Shown here piece after piece: positions 1 through 8,495 of a stretch of 32,171 nt of DNA. The notes below the pieces were generated by a model that was given only the letters and a program-made list of their open reading frames with translations, was not told the DNA's origin and did no database searches. The stretch is from Alphaproteobacteria bacterium. GTDB taxonomy: Bacteria; Pseudomonadota; Alphaproteobacteria; MPNO01; UBA2964. The stretch covers positions 1 through 32,171 of the forward strand of contig WHUE01000048.1 of the NCBI GenBank assembly GCA_009377375.1, given 5' to 3'. The translations under genes and the position numbers were made by a program. Position 1 is the first letter of the stretch; every line of letters begins with the position of its first letter.

Positions 1-600
1 GTCGTCGTCGTAATAGCCTTCCCAGGCCAGCACTTCCTGGCAGACGTCCCACTGGACCGCGAGGCGGTCGTGCGGGATCGTGGCGCAGAGTCTCGCGACC
101 TCCGATTCGAGATGGTCGCGGTAGACCGCCGTGAAGGCGTCGCGGGCGCGCGGGGCCAGGTACATGTAGGTCACCGCCAGCGGGCTGGCGATCGAGACCT
201 GGAAACGCACCCCCTTGGGGATAGTGCCTTCCCGCTGCAGCCGGTCGAAGACGGCGAAGGAGCGGATGGCATCGTCGGCGTAGCCCGTATCGAAGCCGAC
301 GCCCTTGGGGTCCACGTCGTGGCGGAACCTCAGCCGCTGGATCTCCCACAGAATCCTGCCGTCCCACTGGCGGAACGGAAACGGCGGAATGGAATGGTCC
401 GCCTGGAAGGCGGGGTTGGCGCAGAGCTTGTCGTAGACGAACCCGACCCAGCGCGCCCGCGGCCCCGTCTCGCCGTCCGGCAGCCGCCGCAGATGCGGCC
501 CGAGCCGGCTGGCCACGGTGCGAAACACCGTCTCCGCGTCGGTGCAGGGTACGCTGCCGACAAGATGAACCTGCGGCGCGGCGCCGCCCTGCCCTGACAT
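1..600 (-). CDS. UROD/MetE-like superfamily protein, 3' end cut by window edge
   Basis: An open frame runs without a stop from ATG at 600 off the left edge, giving 200 residues. The protein begins MSGQGGAAPQVHLVGSVP and carries RRLPDGETGPRARW at about residues 39-52. That is the pattern of hypothetical proteins with the barrel fold shared by uroporphyrinogen decarboxylase and cobalamin-independent methionine synthase. The strand's upstream sequence has AGGGAG about 7 nt before the ATG, which supports the start. Zinc ligands, if present, would lie in the missing C-terminal half. It is divergent from the TetR gene at 766, and an operator-like palindrome lies between them, so it is probably part of that regulon. 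The 175-codon frame on the opposite strand is its shadow. The family is fairly clear; substrate and reaction are unknown. Confidence 0.75.
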   Translation of the reverse strand, partial: MSGQGGAAPQVHLVGSVPCTDAETVFRTVASRLGPHLRRLPDGETGPRARWVGFVYDKLCANPAFQADHSIPPFPFRQWDGRILWEIQRLRFRHDVDPKGVGFDTGYADDAIRSFAVFDRLQREGTIPKGVRFQVSIASPLAVTYMYLAPRARDAFTAVYRDHLESEVARLCATIPHDRLAVQWDVCQEVLAWEGYYDDD

Positions 601-613
601 CCCGGTCTCCCTG

Positions 614-644
614 CCTCCCGCTCTCCCGCTCTCCCGCTCTCCCG
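614..644. repeat. Short tandem repeat, 8-bp unit CTCTCCCG
   Basis: Three exact copies of CTCTCCCG (621-644) follow a shortened copy (614-620). The repeat lies in the 5' leader of the minus-strand gene starting at 600, just upstream of its ribosome binding site. Slippage here could change leader length, but no effect on a reading frame is expected. Confidence 0.8.
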
Positions 645-664
645 CGGAGCTTGTCTGGAGGCGA

Positions 665-693
665 TTGCTTAAATGAGCATGCTCATTTATGAT
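665..693 (+). promoter_or_regulatory. TetR promoter with a 20-bp perfect palindrome as operator
   Basis: TTGCTT (665-670) and TATGAT (688-693) are separated by exactly 17 bp. The spacer is filled by the perfect palindrome TAAATGAGCATGCTCATTTA (670-689), which overlaps both hexamers. This is the usual layout for a self-repressing TetR-family regulator. The palindrome also lies 70 bp upstream of the divergent gene at 600 and could control it. The palindrome is read directly; binding by the adjacent TetR protein is inferred from position. Confidence 0.75.
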
Positions 694-765
694 TACGCCG
701 ACTGGGCGGCAGCGGGCAAGGGCTAATTTCGCGCTTCGCCGCGCCCGGAGCGGGGATCGGGACCC

Positions 766-1452
766 ATGAACGACGCCGGAAATGCCGCGCTGGAGACGGA
801 TCCGGCGGCCGATGCGACCGCGGAGGGCGGAAGGCGCGCGCGCAACAAGGCGGAGCGCCGCCGCCGGATCAAGGCGGCGGCCCGCGCCGTATTCGCCGAA
901 AAGGGATTCGACGCCGCCACCACCCGCGAGATCGCCGCCCGCGCCGGAATCGCCAACGGCACGCTGTTCCTGTACGCGCCGGACAAGGTCGACCTGCTGA
1001 TGATGATCGTCAACGACGAGCTGGACCCGCTGACGCAGGCAAGTCTCGCCGTGCTGTCCGCCGACCGGCCGCTTCTGGCGCAGCTGATGGAATTTTTCGG
1101 CGACCGGTACGAATACTGGGCGCGCGATCCGAGGCTGTCGCGCAGCCTGGTGCGGGAGACGTTCAACCACGATGCGTTCGGCGACAAGGCGGGGCCGGAG
1201 ACGCGCCGCTTCCACACCCACCGCGCGCGCAGCAAGGCCCGCATCGCCGCAATTCTGCGCGCCATGCAGGCAGCGGGAAACGTGCGCGCCGACGCGGATA
1301 CGGACCAGGCCGCGAGGCTGCTCTGGGCGGTCTACCTGGCGGAGGTGCATGAGTGGCTGAACCAGCCGGCGCCTGTGCTGAAGGACGGGCTGGCGCGGCT
1401 GGAGGCGCCGCTGCGTCTCGCCGTTTCCGGACTGCAACCGGCGGGAGGCTGA
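766..1452 (+). CDS. TetR/AcrR-family transcriptional regulator
   Basis: A 228-residue one-domain repressor. A basic N-terminal tail (residues 22-36, rich in Arg) precedes the TetR DNA-binding domain. The helix-turn-helix at about 53-70 reads TTREIAARAGIANGTLFLY, the family signature. Residues 80-228 form the variable ligand and dimer domain, so the effector cannot be read. The ATG at 766 is the first in frame, with purine-rich GGGGAT about 10 nt upstream. A promoter whose spacer is a perfect palindrome precedes it, so autoregulation is likely. The next gene (MetE-like, 1513) is 60 bp downstream on the same strand and a related MetE/UROD-fold gene is divergent. The simplest reading is a local regulator of both. 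Family assignment is secure; the target set is inferred. Confidence 0.92.
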   Translation: MNDAGNAALETDPAADATAEGGRRARNKAERRRRIKAAARAVFAEKGFDAATTREIAARAGIANGTLFLYAPDKVDLLMMIVNDELDPLTQASLAVLSADRPLLAQLMEFFGDRYEYWARDPRLSRSLVRETFNHDAFGDKAGPETRRFHTHRARSKARIAAILRAMQAAGNVRADADTDQAARLLWAVYLAEVHEWLNQPAPVLKDGLARLEAPLRLAVSGLQPAGG

Positions 1453-1512
1453 CCCGCGAAGACCCTTACCGGGCAAGGAAGCCCCCGACAGAACCAGGAG
1501 GAGGAGCAAGGG

Positions 1513-2637
1513 ATGAGCGAACGGAACAGGCCGCCTTTCAGGGCGGATCACGTCGGCAGCCTGCTGCGGCCGCAGAGGCTGCTCGATGCCCGCGGTCGTC
1601 ACGCCAAAGGCGAGATCGACGACGCGGCGCTGCGCAGCGTCGAGAACGAGGCCATCGCGGAGGCCGTGAAGCTGCAGCAGGACGCCGGCATGAAGGGCGT
1701 CACCGACGGCGAGTACCGGCGGGAGTTCTTCCACATCGACTTCCTGGAGCGCATCGACGGCGTCGAGCAGGTGCCGGGCGGCCTGCCAGTAAAGTTCCAC
1801 AGCCACGTCTCGGAGGTCGAGTTCGCCCCGCCGGGGCTGAAGGTCACCGGCAAGCTGAAGCGCAGCCGGGGCATCAACACGGACGACTTCGCCTATCTGA
1901 AGTCGCAGGTCGGCGCCGGCTTCGTGCCCAAGCTGTGCATCCCCTCGCCCACCATGCTGCACTTCCGCGGCGGCCGCAAAGGCGTGGACGAGACGGCCTA
2001 TCCGGACATGGAGGGCTTCTTCGCCGATCTGGCGAAGGCGTATCGCGAGGAGATCGCCGAGCTCGGCGCGCTCGGCTGCACCTATCTGCAGCTCGACGAC
2101 ACCAACCTCGCCTATCTGTGCGATCCGGCGCTGCGCGAGAACGCCCGCAAGATCGGCGAGGACCCGGACGAGCTGCCCCGGCTCTACGCCCGGCTGATCA
2201 ACGACTCCATCAGGGACCGACCGGCAGACATGGCGGTGTGCATCCATCTCTGCCGCGGCAACTTCAAGAGCGCCTGGGTCGCCGAGGGCGGCTACGAGCC
2301 GGTGGCCGAGGTGCTGTTCAACGAGCTCGCCGTCGACGGATATTTCCTCGAATACGACGACGAGCGTTCGGGCGATTTCGCGCCGCTGCGTTTCGTGCCG
2401 AAGGGCAAGACGGTGGTGCTGGGGCTGGTCAGCTCCAAGCTGGCCGCGCTGGAGGCGGCCGGCGACGTGAAGAAGCGCATCGAGGAGGCAGCGCGGTTCT
2501 GCGACGGCGACCAGCTCTGCCTGTCGCCGCAATGCGGATTTTCCTCCACCGTTCACGGCAACCAGCTCACGGTCGAGGACGAGATCGGCAAGCTGCGCCT
2601 CGTCGCCGGCGTCGCCGGCGATTTCTGGGGCGGCTGA
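1513..2637 (+). CDS. Cobalamin-independent methionine synthase-like (MetE C-terminal domain) protein
   Basis: A 374-residue stand-alone protein matching the C-terminal catalytic domain of MetE, about half the length of full MetE. It opens with FRADHVGSLLRP, typical of this paralogue group. The zinc site looks complete: His245 and Cys247 (CIHLCRG), Glu280 (YFLEYDDE) and Cys341 (SPQCGF), in the order of the MetE ligands. It should therefore bind zinc and activate a thiol for methyl transfer. It lacks the N-terminal half of MetE that helps bind polyglutamyl methyl-THF, so the methyl donor is uncertain. Such short paralogues are often annotated as methionine synthase II or as lyases of methylated thiols. 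A strong ribosome site (AGGAGGAGGAGC) precedes the ATG. It probably shares a transcript with the TetR gene and ends at the terminator at 2658. Confidence 0.88.
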   Translation: MSERNRPPFRADHVGSLLRPQRLLDARGRHAKGEIDDAALRSVENEAIAEAVKLQQDAGMKGVTDGEYRREFFHIDFLERIDGVEQVPGGLPVKFHSHVSEVEFAPPGLKVTGKLKRSRGINTDDFAYLKSQVGAGFVPKLCIPSPTMLHFRGGRKGVDETAYPDMEGFFADLAKAYREEIAELGALGCTYLQLDDTNLAYLCDPALRENARKIGEDPDELPRLYARLINDSIRDRPADMAVCIHLCRGNFKSAWVAEGGYEPVAEVLFNELAVDGYFLEYDDERSGDFAPLRFVPKGKTVVLGLVSSKLAALEAAGDVKKRIEEAARFCDGDQLCLSPQCGFSSTVHGNQLTVEDEIGKLRLVAGVAGDFWGG

Positions 2638-2657
2638 CCGGCTGCGCCTGAGAACGG

Positions 2658-2690
2658 GCGGGCGGGACGCGGACCCCGCCCGCTTCTTTT
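2658..2690 (+). terminator. Rho-independent terminator after the MetE-like gene
   Basis: A perfect 9-bp stem (GCGGGCGGG, 2658-2666, with 2675-2683) has an 8-nt loop and is followed by TTCTTTT (2684-2690). It lies 20 nt past the stop codon. Confidence 0.85.
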
Positions 2691-2773
2691 GCGCCCCATT
2701 CCCCTTTACATCGCCGGCCCCGCTCCCGAAGATCGCACACCGCAATACAGGGAAACGGGGCAGGACCATCACG

Positions 2774-3697
2774 ATGAGCACGCTGACCATCGCCACGGGG
2801 AATTACGGGGTCAACCGCCGGTTCAAGGCCGAGGATGGCAGGCCGGCAGGGTTCACGCTCGATCACCGGCCTTTCGACAATATCCTCGTCGCCGTGCGGC
2901 AGATGGCGCGAACCGTGAATTTCGACATCTGCGAGATGCCGATTACCACCTACCTCTGCGCGAAGGCCTGCGGCAAGCCGCTCACCGCGCTGCCCGTGTT
3001 CCTGACCCGCAACTTCCACCACTGGGCGCTGTTCTGCGACACGAAATCCGGCGTCAGCGGACCGAAGGACCTCGAAGGCAGGACCGTCGGCGTCAACCGC
3101 GGCTACACGGTGACCACGGGGCTGTGGGCGCGCGGCATCCTCAGCGCCGAATACGGCGTCGACCTGGACTCGATCACCTGGGCGGCGACCGACGAGGAGC
3201 ACGTCGCCGAATTCCGGGCCCCGGCGAATGTCGATTACAGCTTCAGGGGACGCGACATGCTGGACATGTTCGCCAGGGGCGAGGTCGTCGCGGCCATCGG
3301 CGACATCAGGACCGATGCCGCGAACATCCGCCCGCTGATACCGGACGCACGCGAGGCAGGCTTCGCCTATTACCGCAAGACCGGCATCTACCCCGTGAAC
3401 CACACCGTCGTCGTCCGCGACGCGCTGCTGGCCGAGTCGCCGGACCTCGCCCCCGCCCTATTCAAGGCGCTGGACGCGTCCAAGGACGCCTACGTGGCCT
3501 CGCTCGACACGATCTCCGACCCCACCCCGGCGGACAGCCTCGCCATCGCCCTGCGCGACGGGCTCGGCGGCGACCCCTTCCGCAACGGGGTCGAGGCCAA
3601 CCGTCCCGCGCTGGAAGCCCTCGTGAAATTCGCCGCCGAACAGCACATCACGCCTGTGCAGTACTGCGTGGACGAGCTGTTCGCGGTGAAGGGGTAG
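2774..3697 (+). CDS. 4,5-dihydroxyphthalate decarboxylase-like / periplasmic-binding-fold protein
   Basis: A 307-residue protein without a signal peptide, so probably cytoplasmic. It has the two-lobed binding-protein-like pattern: LTIATGNYGVNRRF at the start, EMPITTYLCAKA near 55, KDLEGRTVGVNRGYTVTTG near 98-117. The C-terminal NGVEANRPALEALVKFAAEQ matches the GVEPNRPTLEAFLRYCHEQ region of the 329-residue protein at 25587. The two are therefore paralogues of the family named after 4,5-dihydroxyphthalate decarboxylase. Members include real decarboxylases but also many uncharacterised proteins, so the substrate is open. The gene lies 136 bp after the MetE-like gene, behind a terminator, and converges on fhs with a 22-bp gap. 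A separate transcription unit is likely. No clear Shine-Dalgarno sequence precedes ATG 2774. Confidence 0.75.
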   Translation: MSTLTIATGNYGVNRRFKAEDGRPAGFTLDHRPFDNILVAVRQMARTVNFDICEMPITTYLCAKACGKPLTALPVFLTRNFHHWALFCDTKSGVSGPKDLEGRTVGVNRGYTVTTGLWARGILSAEYGVDLDSITWAATDEEHVAEFRAPANVDYSFRGRDMLDMFARGEVVAAIGDIRTDAANIRPLIPDAREAGFAYYRKTGIYPVNHTVVVRDALLAESPDLAPALFKALDASKDAYVASLDTISDPTPADSLAIALRDGLGGDPFRNGVEANRPALEALVKFAAEQHITPVQYCVDELFAVKG

Positions 3698-3719
3698 CGG
3701 CGCGAGGCGAAGAGCCCGT

Positions 3720-5420
3720 CTAGAACAGCCCCTCGATCTGGCCGGCCGCGTTGACGGTGATCCTGTTGGCGGCGGGTTCGCGGGGCAGGCCCGGCATGGT
3801 CATGATGTCGCCGCAGACCGCCACCAGGAACCCGGCCCCGGCGGCGAGCCGCACGTCGCGCACATGCAGCTCGTGGTCCACCGGGGCGCCCATGCGGGTC
3901 GGATCGGTGGAGAAGCTCATCTGCGTCTTGGCCATGCAGACCGGAAGACGGCCGAACCCCTGCTTCTCGTATGTCTCGATCTTGCGGCGCACCGCCGGCG
4001 GCGCCATCACGGCGCCGGCGCGGTAGATCTTCTTCGATACCGTCTCGATCTTGTCCCACAGCGACAGGTCGTCGGGGTAGAGGAAGTCGAAGCGGCTGTC
4101 CTGCCCGGCCAGCGCGATCACGGCATTGGCCAGCGCCTCCGCGCCCTCGCCGCCGTCGCCCCAGTGAGTGCATTCGACCGCTTCCACCCCGGCGGAGGCG
4201 CAGGCCTCGCGCACGGCGGCGATCTCCGCGTCGGTGTCGGCGGTGAAGCGGTTGATGCCGACGACGGCGGGCACGCCGAACCCCTTCACGTTCTCGATAT
4301 GGCGCAGCAGGTTGGCGCAGCCTTCCCGGAGCGCCGGCACGTTCTCGCCCCCGAGCTCCGCCCGCGGCACCCCGCCATGCATCTTCAGCGCCCGCACCGT
4401 GGCGACGATCACCGCCGCGTCCGGGCGCAGCCCTGATTTGCGGCACTTGATGTCGAAGAACTTCTCCGCCCCCAGATCGGCGCCGAACCCCGCCTCGGTG
4501 ACGACGTAATCGGCCAGCTTCATCGCGCCGGCGGTGGCGATCACCGAGTTGCAGCCATGGGCGATGTTGCCGAACGGCCCGCCATGGACGAAGGCCGGCG
4601 TGTGCTCCAGCGTCTGCACGAGGTTGGGGTTGAGCGCCTCCCTGAGCAGCGCTGTCATCGAGCCCGACGCCTGGAGATCGGCGGCATGCACCAGTTCGCG
4701 CGTGCACGTCTCGGCGACGATGATGCTGTCCAGCCGCTTCTGCAAATCGTCCAGGCCGGTGGCGAGGCAGAGGATCGCCATGACCTCGGAGGCCACGGTG
4801 ATGTCGAACCCGTCCTCGCGCGGAAACCCGTTGGCCGCCCCGCCGAGCGAGGAGACGACCGAGCGCAGCGCCCGGTCGTTGAGGTCCACCACCCGGCGCC
4901 AGTGGATGCGTCGCGCATCGATGCCAAGTGCGTTGCCCCAGTAGATGTGGTTGTCGAGCATCGCCGAAAGCAGGTTGTGCGACGAGGTGATGGCATGGAA
5001 ATCGCCGGTGAAGTGCAGGTTGATGTCCTCCATCGGCACCACCTGGGCGTAGCCGCCGCCCGCCGCGCCGCCCTTCACCCCGAAGCACGGGCCGAGACTG
5101 GGCTCGCGCAGGCAGATCGCCGTCTTCTTGCCGATGCGCTGCAGGGCGTCGCCGAGCCCGACCGTCGTCGTCGTCTTGCCCTCGCCCGCGGGCGTCGGCG
5201 AGATGCCGGTGACCAGGATGAGCTTCGCCTCCGGATTGGCCGGCAGCGCCGCGAGGTGCTTCAGGTCGATCTTGGCCTTGGTATGGCCGATCGGCAGCAC
5301 GTTGGCGTCCCCGAGCCCCAGCTTCGCCGCGATCGCGCCGATCGGCTTCATCGCCGCCTCGCGGGCGATCGCCAGATCGGTGGGCACGGGTCGTTTCTTC
5401 AGGCTTGCGGCGTCTGGCAT
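3720..5420 (-). CDS. fhs: Formate--tetrahydrofolate ligase
   Basis: A 566-residue enzyme that joins formate to tetrahydrofolate using ATP, giving 10-formyl-THF; family members are about 550-560 residues. The ATP-binding loop [11 protein letters not shown] is at about residues 76-86. Other family blocks follow: [23 protein letters not shown] in pieces around 105-127, [15 protein letters not shown], and [16 protein letters not shown]. The ATG at 5420 is chosen because AGGA lies about 9 nt upstream; an upstream in-frame ATG at 5477 has no such site and adds 19 poorly matching residues. With metF about 650 bp upstream on the same strand it supplies and drains the C1-folate pool. It may support purine synthesis, formate assimilation or methyl supply. 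Confidence 0.97.
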   Translation of the reverse strand: MPDAASLKKRPVPTDLAIAREAAMKPIGAIAAKLGLGDANVLPIGHTKAKIDLKHLAALPANPEAKLILVTGISPTPAGEGKTTTTVGLGDALQRIGKKTAICLREPSLGPCFGVKGGAAGGGYAQVVPMEDINLHFTGDFHAITSSHNLLSAMLDNHIYWGNALGIDARRIHWRRVVDLNDRALRSVVSSLGGAANGFPREDGFDITVASEVMAILCLATGLDDLQKRLDSIIVAETCTRELVHAADLQASGSMTALLREALNPNLVQTLEHTPAFVHGGPFGNIAHGCNSVIATAGAMKLADYVVTEAGFGADLGAEKFFDIKCRKSGLRPDAAVIVATVRALKMHGGVPRAELGGENVPALREGCANLLRHIENVKGFGVPAVVGINRFTADTDAEIAAVREACASAGVEAVECTHWGDGGEGAEALANAVIALAGQDSRFDFLYPDDLSLWDKIETVSKKIYRAGAVMAPPAVRRKIETYEKQGFGRLPVCMAKTQMSFSTDPTRMGAPVDHELHVRDVRLAAGAGFLVAVCGDIMTMPGLPREPAANRITVNAAGQIEGLF

Positions 5421-5516
5421 CGGTTCATTCCTGGTCAGTGATGCGGCTATAGAACATGGCCGCGGGGGGCTTCGCAATCCGGGCGGCGGCCGCAGGACCG
5501 CGGAAAACCACGCCGC

Positions 5517-5537
5517 TATAATTGCGATTAATTCGCA
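5517..5537 (+). promoter_or_regulatory. TATAAT -10 overlapping a Fur-like box
   Basis: A consensus -10 TATAAT (5517-5522) is followed at once by TGCGATTAATTCGCA (5523-5537), a near-perfect 7-1-7 inverted repeat. Read on the other strand it begins TGCGAAT, as does the box ahead of hemP (14409-14423). I see no good -35. The placement would let a Fur-type protein block transcription of the small gene at 5558. The sequence match is direct; regulator identity is inferred. Confidence 0.5.
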
Positions 5538-5557
5538 TTTGCATCTTAAGGAGGGGC

Positions 5558-6070
5558 ATGATATTCCAGCCGACGATCGTTCCTAACCCGAACAGAAGGC
5601 CCGGCCGCATGCTGATCGAAAGCGAAATCCGGTCCCCCGTCTGCACCGGCCGCCATTCGGCCGATGCGCTGGTGCTGCTCTGGACGATGCGGCTGTGGTA
5701 CGTATGTCCCTGCGGCTCCCGTCATGTGCACGACTATTACGCCAGGTCGCTGCCGCCGGCGGCGCGGCGGATTGCGTTCGAGGATACGGCCCGGATGGCC
5801 CGCATCCTGGTTACCGCCGCACGGGAGCCGCTGAGGCTGCAGAGCCCGGATTTCCTGTGGCTCACCGGACATGAGACGATCCTGATGCGCGCCTTCGACG
5901 CCGCGCGCGAAGGCGGCTACGCCGTGGCGTTCTTCGAGGCCGGACAGCTGCTGCGCTTCGATCAGGTCACCCTGTTCGTGGAGGCCCTGACGCGTCTCGG
6001 CGCCGCGCTGGAGGCGGGCCCAGGCGGCGCCATGGGCGGAGAGGTGGCTCGGCCGTCGCTGCACGGCTAA
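5558..6070 (+). CDS. Hypothetical protein, possibly iron-regulated
   Basis: I do not recognise this 170-residue protein. The ATG at 5558 follows AAGGAGG with only 3 nt spacing; the next in-frame ATG at 5609 would give 153 residues and is a credible alternative. It contains [19 protein letters not shown], with a CPC pair that could bind a metal, then a mostly helical stretch ending [19 protein letters not shown]. There is no signal peptide and no obvious membrane helix. The gene stands alone between fhs and metF, both on the other strand, and its stop overlaps the metF stop by 2 bp (convergent). A TATAAT/Fur-like element directly upstream supports a real, regulated gene. Codon usage looks like that of its neighbours. 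A longer antisense frame here lacks family features. Confidence 0.55.
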   Translation: MIFQPTIVPNPNRRPGRMLIESEIRSPVCTGRHSADALVLLWTMRLWYVCPCGSRHVHDYYARSLPPAARRIAFEDTARMARILVTAAREPLRLQSPDFLWLTGHETILMRAFDAAREGGYAVAFFEAGQLLRFDQVTLFVEALTRLGAALEAGPGGAMGGEVARPSLHG

Positions 6071-7041
6071 CGGAAGGCCGGGCCGAGCCGGGCGCGCTCC
6101 ACCGTCGCGGGGATGCAGTCGGGGTTGGCCGGCGCCATCAGGTGCGCGCCGGCGACGCCGTCGATGCCGGCCAGCTCGGCCAGCAGTTCGGCGCAGACCG
6201 CGATACCTTCCGCCTTCTGGTCCGCCGCCCGCTCCATCCGGTCGATCAGCGCGTCCGGCACGATGACACCGTAGAGGTTCTCGCGCATCCAGCGGGCGGA
6301 GCGCGCCGAAGCCAGCGGCCCCAGCCCGATGAGGATCGCCGCGCGCCCGGTCACCCCGGCGTCGTTGAGCGCCGCGATATAGCGCCGCACCACGCCGATG
6401 TCGTAGCACAGCTGGGTCTGCACGAAGCGCGCCCCGGCGTCGATCTTGCGCATCAGCCCGTCCGGCTTCCAGCCCGGCCTGGGATCCACCGGCATGTCGG
6501 CGGCGCCGATGAACAGCCGGGGCGGCGCCGCGATCCTGCGGCCCGACGGCAGCGCACCGCCTTCGCGCATGGCGGCGGCCAGCGCGATCAGCTCCTCGGT
6601 CCCGACATCGAAGACAGGCTTCGGCGCGTCCTCGCCCTCCTCCGGCCGGTCGCCGCTCATCAGCAGCACGTTGCGCACGCCGAGCGCGGACGCGCCGAGC
6701 AGATCCATCTGCAACGCGATCCGGTTGCGGTCGCGGCAGGTGACCTGGAGGATCGGCTCGATGCCGTCCCGCACCATCAGCCCGGCGACGGCCAGCCCGG
6801 AGGTGTGCACCTGGGCGCGCGGCCCGTCGGTCACGTTGACCGCGTCCAGAATCCCCTTGTACGGTGCGGCGGCCGCGCGCAGCGGCTCCGGCGCGCCGGA
6901 AACCGGCGGCACCAGCTCGGCCGTGAGCGCGAATGCGCCGGCGCGGATGGCGCGGGCCAGGCCGCTGTCGGCGGGATAGGCGATGTCGTCTGTCACGATG
7001 CTCGTCCCCGGCGGTTCAGGCGCGGCGGCGCGAGACGACAT
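6067..7041 (-). CDS. metF: Methylenetetrahydrofolate reductase
   Basis: A 324-residue flavoprotein of the MetF family that reduces 5,10-methylene-THF to 5-methyl-THF. Family marks include TAELVPP (Glu42, the position of the catalytic Glu in E. coli MetF), VTDGPRAQVHTSGLAVAG, LQVTCRDRNRIALQMDLLGA, NVLLMSGDRP and GARFVQTQLCYD. The ATG at 7041 lies 26 nt inside the end of the methyltransferase gene. A GTG at 6996 (residue 16) would leave a 19-nt gap, has weak purine-rich sequence upstream and is a real alternative start. Either way the two genes should be co-transcribed and probably coupled. The sequence diverges from enteric MetF, and the C-terminal region ([15 protein letters not shown]) could not be placed. 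Confidence 0.93.
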   Translation of the reverse strand: MSSRAAAPEPPGTSIVTDDIAYPADSGLARAIRAGAFALTAELVPPVSGAPEPLRAAAAPYKGILDAVNVTDGPRAQVHTSGLAVAGLMVRDGIEPILQVTCRDRNRIALQMDLLGASALGVRNVLLMSGDRPEEGEDAPKPVFDVGTEELIALAAAMREGGALPSGRRIAAPPRLFIGAADMPVDPRPGWKPDGLMRKIDAGARFVQTQLCYDIGVVRRYIAALNDAGVTGRAAILIGLGPLASARSARWMRENLYGVIVPDALIDRMERAADQKAEGIAVCAELLAELAGIDGVAGAHLMAPANPDCIPATVERARLGPAFR

Positions 7042-8401
7042 AGGATTCGTCGTAGAACCAGAGCCCGCCGCGCCGGTTCAGCACTTCGCGCGTAACATCC
7101 AGGTAATGGCTGTCGGAAATCACCTGCTCCAGCCGCTCGTCCTCGATCTGGGCGACATAGGTCGCCGCGTTCCATGCCGCCAGCAGGGTGGATGTGCCGA
7201 TGCTGGCGCCGCTGACCTCCGACGGCAGGGTGTGCATGTTGTAGCGGAAGATCGCCCGCCTGTCGGCATAGGCGTTGTAGTTGAGGTCGCGGTGGTTGCG
7301 CCCGAGCTCGGCCTTCAGCGCGCGCAGGATCTCGTGCCGGCTGGTGCGGAACGGCTGCTCGCCCGGCCACACGCCCTGGATGATCTCCAGCCCCGGATCG
7401 CCGCCGCTGGAATGAATGCCGAGCAGCCGGCCGCCGGGGGCAAGGCTGCGCGCCAGCGGCGCGACTACCTTCTGCACCTTGAAGTCCACCGGCATGCGCG
7501 CGCGATAGGGCTGCGAGGCAATCACCAGGTCGTAACCGGCTTCGGCCCGGCCCACCTTCGGAATCACCTGGTCGAGCAGGAACCGGTGATCCTCGCGGTA
7601 GAGCACCAGCACGGACGGGCGCTCGTAAAGCGGATTGCCGGTCTTTTCGCTGGCCCGGACGCGCCACCCGTCGGCCAGGACCGGCTGCAGCGCGGAAATC
7701 TGCTCATCGAACTCGTGCGCGGTGCTGCCCGCCAGCGGCATCTCGATCCAGTTGAGGCTGGCCGCGGCCTTCATCGAGCGCGGCATCAGCCACGGCGCCT
7801 CGGTGTAGTAGAGATTGGTGACGACCAGCACCATCGCCGGATGCTCGTGGAACCGGTCCGGCATCTTCTCGAGGCTGAGGCGGACGTCCTCGAGGCTGAC
7901 CTCCTTGCCCACCACGTAGAAAGGCAGGGTCGGAAAGCGGCGGTGCATGTGGCGCATGACCCGGGTGATCACCGTGCCGTCGCCCATCCCGGCGTCGAAC
8001 ACGCGCAGCGCGGGCGGGCGGGGGTGCACGTGCGCAAGCTCCATCCCCGCGCGCTCCGCCACCACCCACTTCTCGCCGCAGGTGTTCACGAACATCAGGT
8101 ATTTCTGCCGGTTGTCGTAGAAGCGGAACGCCGTGCGCTCGGCCGTCGCGGCGGCGGTCCCGGGGGCCGGAGGCGAGGCCGGCGGCGTCGTGGCGGCGGC
8201 GTTGCCCCTGGCCGCGATGTAGTCCCGGACCCGCGCCACGGTGGCGGTGGTGACCCGCCGCCCGTCGCGCAGCCTGCCGACGAACTTGCCGTCGTTGACG
8301 GCGTGGCGACCGAACGTGCTCTCCGCCATGCCGGCGGCACGGCAAAAGCCCTCGATTTCCGCCAGCAACTGGCGATTGCCGTCGTCTCTCGCCACAACCA
8401 T
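7016..8401 (-). CDS. SAM-dependent methyltransferase with N-terminal helix-turn-helix domain
   Basis: A 461-residue two-part protein. Residues 10-66 (LLAEIEGFCRAAGMAESTFG, then DGKFVGRLRDGRRVTTATVAR) look like a small helix-turn-helix DNA-binding domain common in alphaproteobacteria. A Pro/Ala-rich linker (67-88) follows. The class I methyltransferase fold starts with motif I VFDAGMGDGT (134-143) and continues with DLVIASQPY (291-299) and LAPGGRLLGIHSSGGDPG (from 320). It overlaps metF on the same strand, which suggests a role in methyl-group metabolism or its control. The methyl acceptor is unknown. The ATG at 8401 has GGAG about 9 nt upstream. Because it carries its own DNA-binding domain, it may bind the repeated GGGAYATATCCC elements upstream; that is inference. 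The fusion is read directly. Confidence 0.82.
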   Translation of the reverse strand: MVVARDDGNRQLLAEIEGFCRAAGMAESTFGRHAVNDGKFVGRLRDGRRVTTATVARVRDYIAARGNAAATTPPASPPAPGTAAATAERTAFRFYDNRQKYLMFVNTCGEKWVVAERAGMELAHVHPRPPALRVFDAGMGDGTVITRVMRHMHRRFPTLPFYVVGKEVSLEDVRLSLEKMPDRFHEHPAMVLVVTNLYYTEAPWLMPRSMKAAASLNWIEMPLAGSTAHEFDEQISALQPVLADGWRVRASEKTGNPLYERPSVLVLYREDHRFLLDQVIPKVGRAEAGYDLVIASQPYRARMPVDFKVQKVVAPLARSLAPGGRLLGIHSSGGDPGLEIIQGVWPGEQPFRTSRHEILRALKAELGRNHRDLNYNAYADRRAIFRYNMHTLPSEVSGASIGTSTLLAAWNAATYVAQIEDERLEQVISDSHYLDVTREVLNRRGGLWFYDESYVVSRRRA

Positions 8402-8435
8402 GGACTCGATCTCCGCGCCCCCGTTCTTCTCTCCG

Positions 8436-8462
8436 GATATACGCCGTGCCGGCCGAGGTCAA
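8436..8462 (-). promoter_or_regulatory. Possible promoter of the HTH-methyltransferase-metF unit
   Basis: On the minus strand TTGACC (8457-8462) and TATATC (8436-8441) are separated by 15 bp, shorter than ideal. The -10 would lie about 35 bp upstream of the ATG at 8401. A weak call. Confidence 0.3.
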
Positions 8463-8495
8463 CCGAACATCCCAAATTTTTGGTATGCTTCGATA

